Shown one piece after another: positions 4,735 to 9,326 of a DNA stretch of 9,326 nt. Source of the DNA: Thermofilum sp. (lineage in GTDB: Archaea > Thermoproteota > Thermoprotei > Thermofilales > Thermofilaceae); assembly GCA_020832965.1 (NCBI GenBank), contig JAJHRM010000095.1, positions 1-9,326 on the forward strand, given 5' to 3'. Each line of letters opens with the position of its first letter. Position 1 is the first letter of the stretch. The notes under the pieces were generated by a model. That model was not told where the DNA came from and ran no database searches. It saw nothing but the letters and a program-made list of their open reading frames with translations. The position numbers and the translations under genes were made by a program.

Positions 4735-6074
4735 CTTCCCTCACCCCTTCGGAAAAGCTCCCCCACTTCTACTCCGCAGAACTTCGAAAGGATCTCATAC
4801 CCTTCCTCCATGTGGGACTTCGTCTTTAATTCAACCTCGTCGACGGAGCTTACGCCAACGATCCTCGCGAGATGTGGCGGAAGGGCTTTACTGTCATTCA
4901 AGACGAAAAGCCCCACACCGTAGACTTCGGCGAAGTCGCCTTCCCTGCCGGACCCACCGTAGCCGACGATAACGGGGTATTGCCTGGAGTAGGCCTCCTC
5001 AAGCTTTCTCGCCTCCTCCTCGGTAAAGGGACCGTGAAGGAAGATCGCTACAGGCGTAGCGTCCTCCAGCGATGCCATTTCCAAGTGCAGGTCAGAAAGG
5101 AGAGTCTCCACAGTCAGCTCGTAGTTGCTGTCAGGCCTTCCAACAACAGCTCCCGGTATCCGGATGACTCTCATGATCTCCCTCGATGTTTTAATGTAGC
5201 GAATCGGGATCAGCTCCCTTTTCATGATAATCCCCGCGAACGGGCTCCTCTGTCGTGCCTTTTCAACCAGGGTTACGACATCTGGACGTTGGCTGCACAT
5301 CGCATTCAAGAGGAAAGTTGTCAGAAAGACTATGTCACTTTTCGGAAGTGAGCCAAATTCAGAGCTCGCGGCGTACGGTACCAGCAACTCGTTTCGAGGA
5401 ACGCCGAACTCCTTCACCAAGGAGATGTAAGCTAGAAGCTCCTCACGCTCCTCCGCGAAGACAGGCAAAATGCTCACTACGTAGTTTGGCTGCAGCTCAC
5501 TTTTCAGCAGCCACTGGCCGTAGGCGCACGCCATCTCGTGCGAGCCGATCGAGCGCCCGAAGATCGCGAGGGAGCCGCGCGACGCGCGTCGCCTCCTCAT
5601 ATTCTGGGCGATCCGGCGCGCGTCCGCTTCGACGGTGTCTCTCCACAGCTCGAAGTCGATCGCCATTTTATCGGGTCTGTGGCCGTACGGTGTGACACGA
5701 GCCGGTAGGGAACCTCCAAGCATTTCGAAGGAGGGAGGTAGGTTGACTTCCACCGCTACTTCTCTTACGAAGAACTCGCTGATTCGTTCGCCCAGCGACT
5801 TCCTTCGGCTACTGATGACCTCCAACTCGCGATCAGGTGGGTATCGCGTGACGTACCGAGCGACCTCCCCAAGCCACTCGGCGCGCTCGCTGAGCGAGTC
5901 GCGCCCAGCTGCGAAGTGCAAGGGAGCCCGCCAATAGAGAAGATCCGCGTTCGCAAGCATGGCCCTCGCAACCAGCGCGGCAAGCCCGCCGTAACCCACT
6001 CCAAACCCTACAGCAGCTTTCTCGGGCGGTAGCTGCACATCCAGGTACCCTGCGGGGTAAACTATCCGTTCCAC
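4731..6074 (-). CDS. Possible divergent tubulin/FtsZ-superfamily protein, ~447 residues
   Basis: The chosen GTG lies seven bases after GGAGGTGA (6082-6089); an ATG at 6090-6092 would place that site inside the gene. Numbered from that ATG (453 residues), the order resembles a tubulin/FtsZ fold. A glycine-rich loop after a strand (VGFGVGYGG, 28-36) leads into a helix. A long acidic/basic helix (~147-170) precedes strand SLAIFG and a small-residue loop GRSIGS (179-184) at the T4 position. Then come a helix, strand VVSILPVF, helix and strand NELLVPY, as in FtsZ beyond its signature. Residues 346-398 (TPVAIFLHGPFTEEEARKL, VIVGYG, YGVGLFVL) fit the C-terminal domain. Against it, the GGGTG(S/T)G signature is degenerate and no NxDxxD catalytic loop is seen, so GTPase activity is doubtful. 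There is no signal peptide or membrane helix, so it is cytoplasmic. It sits between a zinc-finger gene and an anchored-protein gene, suggesting a joint cell-envelope or membrane role. A different Rossmann-type fold remains possible. Confidence 0.4.
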   Translation of the reverse strand: MERIVYPAGYLDVQLPPEKAAVGFGVGYGGLAALVARAMLANADLLYWRAPLHFAAGRDSLSERAEWLGEVARYVTRYPPDRELEVISSRRKSLGERISEFFVREVAVEVNLPPSFEMLGGSLPARVTPYGHRPDKMAIDFELWRDTVEADARRIAQNMRRRRASRGSLAIFGRSIGSHEMACAYGQWLLKSELQPNYVVSILPVFAEEREELLAYISLVKEFGVPRNELLVPYAASSEFGSLPKSDIVFLTTFLLNAMCSQRPDVVTLVEKARQRSPFAGIIMKRELIPIRYIKTSREIMRVIRIPGAVVGRPDSNYELTVETLLSDLHLEMASLEDATPVAIFLHGPFTEEEARKLEEAYSRQYPVIVGYGGSGREGDFAEVYGVGLFVLNDSKALPPHLARIVGVSSVDEVELKTKSHMEEGYEILSKFCGVEVGELFRRGEGR

Positions 6075-6081
6075 CAACCTC

Positions 6082-6089
6082 TCACCTCC
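6082..6089 (-). promoter_or_regulatory. Strong ribosome binding site GGAGGTGA deciding the start of the tubulin-like gene
   Basis: The eight bases match the complement of the archaeal 16S 3' end and include the TGA stop of the zinc-finger gene. A TTG lies four bases and a GTG seven bases downstream; the latter spacing is the more usual. This argues against the ATG at 6090-6092, which begins before the site. Confidence 0.65.
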
Positions 6090-6441
6090 CATACGACGCC
6101 CCCCCAGCAGCCCCCAGAGGGAGCCGGGGCCGGGACTTTTCGGCCCCTCCTAGGAGCTGGGGCTTCGTTAGCCTGAGAACGTATTGAACCTGATGCCCCT
6201 TAGCGGCGTGCTTTAGTGCCTTGGAGGGGTCGCATGAGACGAAGCCGCAGCCGCAAGCGGCGCGGAAGGAGCCGTAGCGCGATAAAAGCATCAAATCGCG
6301 TTGAATAGGAAATGGGGTCGCTCTGCTGAGGGTCCCTCGAAGCTCCACTGTGTGGCCACTGGCAGCTACATGAGCCAAAATCGCATGTGCGCCGACTAGT
6401 ACATGCCCGCAGCCGCAGCTGACTCTCACCTCTCCCGCCAC
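6082..6441 (-). CDS. Small protein with two CxC...H...H zinc-finger-like units
   Basis: The 119-residue product holds two copies of one motif: C9-x-C11-x12-H24-x5-H30 and C63-x-C65-x12-H78-x4-H83. Each is set in a similar frame (S/A-CGCG-x-V ... AL/I-x-H-x-A-x-x-GH-x-V), so an internal duplication is clear. Each unit should hold one zinc in a C2H2-like way. Such fingers bind nucleic acid or protein, and the sequence alone does not say which. The C-terminal ~30 residues are glycine- and proline-rich and probably disordered. The GTG start is the first in the frame, preceded by GAGGGG four to nine bases upstream; a second GTG four codons in is an alternative. It is the first gene of a three-gene operon, its stop overlapping the next gene's ribosome binding site, so it may regulate or adapt the tubulin-like protein. 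Confidence 0.75.
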   Translation of the reverse strand: MAGEVRVSCGCGHVLVGAHAILAHVAASGHTVELRGTLSRATPFPIQRDLMLLSRYGSFRAACGCGFVSCDPSKALKHAAKGHQVQYVLRLTKPQLLGGAEKSRPRLPLGAAGGASYGR

Positions 6442-6470
6442 AACCCCTCGCTATACCCCTTGGTGCCCCC

Positions 6471-6486
6471 CTTAAAAACATTTCGG
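6471..6486 (-). promoter_or_regulatory. Likely promoter of the three-gene operon (TATA-like box with BRE-like bases)
   Basis: On the minus strand GAAATG is followed by TTTTTAAG, centred about 34 nt before the GTG at 6441. This predicts transcription starting a few bases before the start codon, as is common for crenarchaeal promoters. No competing box lies closer. The assignment rests on position and composition only. Confidence 0.5.
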
Positions 6487-6588
6487 TGCTCGGAGTCCCC
6501 AGGCTTCGTGACCAACCATATCAATTGTGCAGTTTTAAAAGATGCCGTTAAAAATAACCAACGAAATTCTATGCAGAAAAGCTGTGTT

Positions 6589-7509
6589 TTAAAAACTTTG
6601 TTTTAAAAATTGCTCACATCTATTTAAATAGTATCGCACTTTCTCGATCTCGTGTTGTGCAAAGTATTTTGGAAGTAAATTATCGCTAATTTCGTTCATT
6701 CTTGGTATTATTTGGAGTTCCCTTACAGGTAAGCTGCCCCTTCTAGAGGTTGCTACTCTGCGTACTACCACTCTGGTTTCAACCAACCCTTCTCTCTTTA
6801 GAGCATCCGCGAAAGCATGGATCCTCTCATAGCTCTTTCGGGTAGATGGGTGCTCGTTCCGCCCCTCTATGATGGATAGCAGCCGATACAGCTGCGCTGC
6901 CGTGAAGACTTCCCCGCGATGACGCGATAGAAACACGTACAGAACTTTTAACGGGAAAGAGCGGAGCCTGAACAAGTAAGCATGACCTTGTTCTTCAACG
7001 GGAGGTTCACGGTACTCCAATTCTTCCACTAAAGGTTCTTGAGGCGGTAAGGGGGTATGTAAGGGGGTAGGGGGGTATGTAAGGAGGTACAACAGTTTCT
7101 CCCAATCCTTATTCAGATCCTTCCACTCGCTTCGTTCCTTCCACGCGCGTTCAGATCCTTCCTCAACGCTTATATGCAGATTCTCGAGCAAAGAAAGTTT
7201 ATTTAACCCTTCGTTTTCGATATTCTTACGTAAGAGCGCGTGCGTTACTTTACACGATGGCGTATAAAAGGATGGTAATTCCGTAGAAGGCGCTCTTTTT
7301 AAGGAATAAGATGGTTTCTTGGAAAGCATCTTATTACTCCAATTATGGCGGAAAAATAAGTGCTTGCTCAAGAGTGTTGGGTGCATATGAATGCGTAAGT
7401 GCCCTTGAGCAACCATGAGTGCTTGCTCAAGCGTATTGTGATCATAAATGATACGGTCGTCATTAAAAACGGATGCTCGTAATAATTCCTTTGGATTTTC
7501 AATGCTCAT
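6589..7509 (-). CDS. Winged-helix protein with a long unrecognised N-terminal region, 306 residues
   Basis: The ATG start overlaps the TGA of the upstream gene (ATGA), so the pair is translationally coupled. Residues ~183-252 fit a winged-helix DNA-binding domain: FPLKVLYVFLSRH helix, EVFTAAQLYRLLS helix, RKSYERIHAFADALKREGLV recognition-type helix, then a basic two-strand wing (TRVVVRRVATSRR...VRELQI). Residues 1-140 are charged and helical and match nothing I know. Residues ~144-160 form a proline-rich linker (YPPTPLHTPLPPQ) encoded by a 20-bp DNA tandem repeat whose copies fall in different phases. Codon choice in the first half (CGT/CGC for arginine, AAT, CAT, TTA) differs from the GC-rich operon downstream, hinting at transfer. 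The protein may regulate its own operon or be the DNA-binding half of a two-gene accessory system. The winged-helix call is fairly firm, the rest open. Confidence 0.6.
   Translation of the reverse strand: MSIENPKELLRASVFNDDRIIYDHNTLEQALMVAQGHLRIHMHPTLLSKHLFFRHNWSNKMLSKKPSYSLKRAPSTELPSFYTPSCKVTHALLRKNIENEGLNKLSLLENLHISVEEGSERAWKERSEWKDLNKDWEKLLYLLTYPPTPLHTPLPPQEPLVEELEYREPPVEEQGHAYLFRLRSFPLKVLYVFLSRHRGEVFTAAQLYRLLSIIEGRNEHPSTRKSYERIHAFADALKREGLVETRVVVRRVATSRRGSLPVRELQIIPRMNEISDNLLPKYFAQHEIEKVRYYLNRCEQFLKQSF
7051..7090 (+). repeat. G-rich 20-bp tandem repeat, two copies, with quadruplex potential
   Basis: Copies at 7051-7070 and 7071-7090 match at 18 of 20 positions (differences at positions 15 and 20). 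Each begins GGGGGTATGTAA. The plus strand has G runs of 5, 5 and 6 followed by GGAGG within 38 bases. The unit is not a multiple of three, so on the coding (minus) strand the copies encode different phases of a Pro/Leu/Thr-rich linker. Confidence 0.85.
7359..7431. repeat. 14-bp direct repeat with an inverted copy between
   Basis: AGTGCTTGCTCAAG occurs exactly at 7359-7372 and 7418-7431, 59 bases apart. The inverse of its core, CTTGAGCAA, lies between them at 7404-7412. The copies fall in different reading phases of the winged-helix gene (LLSKH and LEQAL), so the match is at DNA rather than protein level. They lie 80-150 bases inside that gene. An operator or a local rearrangement scar are both possible. 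Confidence 0.7.
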
Positions 7510-8204
7510 CTTAGGTCACGCAAGAAGTTGGATATTGTTGAATATAGGGTTTCGATCTCATCAAAAACCCGTTCCACATTCGCATATCGCTCAGATCTCT
7601 CGAGCACGATGTTGCTTCTAGAAACTATCAAGTCCACGAAGAAGCTCCTATCGGGCTCCGAAAAAGCAGGTTCGATCTGCACTATTATACGATTGCTCCC
7701 ATCCTTAAGAGGCGTTAGAAAGAGCCGTATACCAACTCCATGAAGCTCCGAGTGAATGCCATTGACTCTAAGTTTTTCTATTAATTTTTCAAATAACCCT
7801 TCTTTTATGCTACTGTTCAAAATGTCTTGCGCGCGACGGGAAGAATTGGGACAGGTGAATATGAGCTCTACCCCCACATCCAAAGGCTCTGAAGCCGGAT
7901 CCCACCAGAACTTGCTGCAGATGCTGCGAAGCACCCTTTTTATCCATTCGAGGACTTCGCGTAACGGCTTGTAACGGAACCACGCTATAATCCTCCCATC
8001 TTCGGTGGCCATAATTTCCCCATCGACTGGTCTGAGTATTATGGTGTCTCTCCGCTCAACAAAATCTACATCCGAGCTCTGGAACTGTATAAGAGCCTCT
8101 TTTAACACCCGGACTGGAGTTCTTCGTTTAATTATATTGATCTCTACCCTTGTATGGATAGGTGCTAAGCCTAGCCTTTCCCTCTCCATGGCTGGATAGC
8201 CCAT
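7506..8204 (-). CDS. Hypothetical cytoplasmic protein, 232 residues, first gene of a coupled pair
   Basis: The ATG start is preceded by GGTGG eight to twelve bases upstream and by a TATA-like box about 36 nt upstream; a second ATG five codons in is possible. The protein is a mixed alpha/beta chain with no signal or membrane segment. Strands such as RVEINIIKR, TIILRP and RIIAWFRY lead to helix LREVLEWIKRVLRSIC, then VGVELIFTC, a basic helix, IRLFLTP, RIIVQIEP and FFVDLIVS. A long C-terminal helix (VERVFDEIETLYSTISNFLR) ends it. That order, with a final helix of lh-x-x-i-x-x-F type, is loosely reminiscent of TIGR04255-type sporadic proteins, but I cannot support the assignment. The stop overlaps the start of the winged-helix gene, so the two very likely work together. 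Confidence 0.65.
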   Translation of the reverse strand: MGYPAMERERLGLAPIHTRVEINIIKRRTPVRVLKEALIQFQSSDVDFVERRDTIILRPVDGEIMATEDGRIIAWFRYKPLREVLEWIKRVLRSICSKFWWDPASEPLDVGVELIFTCPNSSRRAQDILNSSIKEGLFEKLIEKLRVNGIHSELHGVGIRLFLTPLKDGSNRIIVQIEPAFSEPDRSFFVDLIVSRSNIVLERSERYANVERVFDEIETLYSTISNFLRDLR

Positions 8205-8233
8205 GGATCATCCACCACTTCTCTTAAGCGCAA

Positions 8234-8249
8234 CCTTTAAAAATTTAAC
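8234..8249 (-). promoter_or_regulatory. Likely promoter of the 232-residue/winged-helix gene pair
   Basis: On the minus strand GTTAAATTTTTAAAGG contains a TATA-like TTTTTAAA (8236-8243) about 36 nt before the ATG at 8204. It predicts a start of transcription near 8214 and a leader of about ten bases carrying GGTGG. It lies in the 80-base gap after the nucleotidyltransferase-HEPN gene, so the pair can be transcribed on its own. Confidence 0.5.
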
Positions 8250-8284
8250 GTGCAATTGCTTGTGCAGCATGTTCGGATCCCGGT

Positions 8285-9326
8285 CTAATTTTGCTGTTTT
8301 CTTTTGTATTTCTTAGCTGCATCAGCTAAATGATGAATGAAGAACCTTACATCTTCTCTCTTCTGTAAGGCTCTCTTCCTAATCTCATAGATGAGTTCTA
8401 AATTCTTTTCCTCTTCAATCTTCTTCCTTAACATCTTCAGTTCATCCCAGAGTTCTAAGGAGCTGCTCTCAATTAGACCGGTATCGATGAAGCGTTTTTT
8501 AAATAGCTCGATAATGGCATCGTCGCTCATCCCCTCTAGGTTTTCGCCTATTTCTGTTAAAGCTGCTCTAACGGCTTCGTTCAAAACCTTTTCTGCCTTT
8601 TCGATTATCGATCGAGTTTCCATAATATCAGCGATTGTTAGAATGGCGAGCATTTTTTCATAGAATTCTTCGCATCTGCTCATCCATAAATCTAATTGAT
8701 CCCCGCTTACCGATATAATTTTATGGTTTTCGATCATTTTCCTCAACGATACTATTTCATCGAGCCACTTAAGGTACTTGGGATCGATGCTAAATGTCTC
8801 GAAAACTTCCCTTAGCGAATTCTTAAGCTCTCTAGGCGGGGGTACCTCTTTACGGAGCTTCATAAGCACAGCTTCTCCGCACCGAACCATGCACTTGTAG
8901 GCATCCTCAGCTATCATCAACAGCCTCACCTTCTTCATCCTTGCAAGACACGCAGCTGCCTCCTTTATACAGTTCTCAATGGCTTCAGGAGTATAGCGGA
9001 TCTCGCCCTTCTCCTGAAGCCGTTTAACAGACTCGAAAAGCCCGATCGGGTCGTAAGCAGCTTTACCATCCTTAATGAAGGAGTAGATTATAGGGTGCGC
9101 CTCCATCACGTACCTCCAAAACTCCGTTAAAATGTAGCATTGAAGGCTTAAACGCTCAGAAATGCGCTCGGCTAAATCTTCGAGCACCTTGCAAATTTCT
9201 TTTTCTCCGGGAAAACCTGGTCTAAGATCATCAACTATAACGAGCAAATCTATATCTCTAATATTTCTAATATCTTCCTCTCTTGCCGCAGAACCAACGA
9301 GAACAATCGACTTTACGTAATCTTTT
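8285..9326 (-). CDS. Nucleotidyltransferase (MNT)-HEPN fusion protein, 5' end outside the window
   Basis: The frame runs open to the window edge, so its N-terminus is missing here. At the edge IVLVGSAAREED...RDIDLLVIVDD shows the nucleotidyltransferase signature G-S-x11-D-x-D, followed by the family's typical strand and FIKDGKAAYDPIGLF. From ~YTPEAIENCI onward the protein is helical. AEDAYKCMVRCGEAVLMKL, then KEVPPPRELKNSLREVF, then LDEIVSLRKMIEN fits the HEPN half of crenarchaeal MNT-HEPN fusion proteins (inferred from pattern). A further charged coiled region carries RFFIHH, which fits an R-x4-H HEPN motif, close to the C-terminus. Family members often act as paired toxin and antitoxin, the MNT part modifying the HEPN RNase. 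A TTG inside the DIDLL stretch at 9245-9247 is not the true start. The DNA is more AT-rich than the 3763-6441 operon. Confidence 0.85.
   Translation of the reverse strand, partial: KDYVKSIVLVGSAAREEDIRNIRDIDLLVIVDDLRPGFPGEKEICKVLEDLAERISERLSLQCYILTEFWRYVMEAHPIIYSFIKDGKAAYDPIGLFESVKRLQEKGEIRYTPEAIENCIKEAAACLARMKKVRLLMIAEDAYKCMVRCGEAVLMKLRKEVPPPRELKNSLREVFETFSIDPKYLKWLDEIVSLRKMIENHKIISVSGDQLDLWMSRCEEFYEKMLAILTIADIMETRSIIEKAEKVLNEAVRAALTEIGENLEGMSDDAIIELFKKRFIDTGLIESSSLELWDELKMLRKKIEEEKNLELIYEIRKRALQKREDVRFFIHHLADAAKKYKRKQQN

Noticed and set aside
4872..5937. Several plus-strand frames opposite the tubulin-like gene
   Set aside because: The minus-strand frame is continuous over 1.3 kb with a strong ribosome binding site, and these are Arg/Ser/Pro-rich shadows.
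6403..6606. Plus-strand frame over the operon promoter
   Set aside because: No ribosome binding site or motif, and it runs through two AT-rich control regions.
7506..8204. TIGR04255-family assignment for the 232-residue protein
   Set aside because: The strand and helix order and the final helix are suggestive, but no diagnostic motif can be confirmed by eye.
1..9326. CRISPR arrays, tRNA or rRNA genes, insertion sequences
   Set aside because: No regularly spaced repeats, cloverleaf sequences, conserved rRNA segments or transposase motifs with terminal repeats were seen on either strand.

Overview
The window looks archaeal, most likely a hyperthermophilic crenarchaeon of the Thermofilum/Thermoproteales type. 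That placement is inference, because no ribosomal or universal marker gene is present. Supporting signs are the many TTG and GTG starts, strong GGAGGT-type ribosome binding sites, AT-rich TATA-like boxes about 30-40 nt before starts, ATGA/GTGA gene overlaps, a crenarchaeal-type nucleotidyltransferase-HEPN protein and an ankyrin/zinc-ribbon pair. Nearly all genes are on the minus strand; only two small membrane genes are on the plus strand.

Region 1 (1-1230) holds an unrecognised 148-residue gene, then an ankyrin-repeat frame that runs into an Ig-like plus zinc-ribbon frame. The last two overlap in different frames and read best as one gene broken by a shift at a C5 run.

Region 2 (1355-3040) is a decaying stretch. 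It holds the C-terminal half of a subtilisin-family protease without its Asp and His segments. The remnant is broken at three places, each mended by adding one G or C, and is fused upstream to an unrelated helical N-terminus. Upstream of that lie three further open stretches in different frames that look like another dead gene.

Region 3 (3046-3706, plus strand) is a two-gene operon of small multi-pass membrane proteins of unknown role. It converges on region 4 across a perfect 15-bp palindrome.

Region 4 (3763-6441, minus strand) is a compact three-gene operon and the most interesting part of the window. It encodes a protein with two CxC-x12-H-x4/5-H zinc-finger-like units, a protein of about 450 residues whose order of glycine-rich loops, strands and helices resembles the tubulin/FtsZ superfamily but with degenerate signature loops, and a Sec-exported, C-terminally anchored protein with TPR-like helical repeats. 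The inferred picture is a cytoplasmic polymer-like or nucleotide-binding component working with a surface-anchored partner. It is a hypothesis for structure prediction to test.

Region 5 (6589-8204, minus strand) is an overlapping pair: an unrecognised 232-residue protein and a winged-helix protein of atypical codon choice. The second gene carries a G-rich 20-bp tandem repeat and a direct/inverted repeat near its start. Region 6 (8285 to the window end) is the 3' part of a nucleotidyltransferase-HEPN fusion gene. Regions 5 and 6 look like accessory DNA, possibly linked to defence or toxin-antitoxin function.
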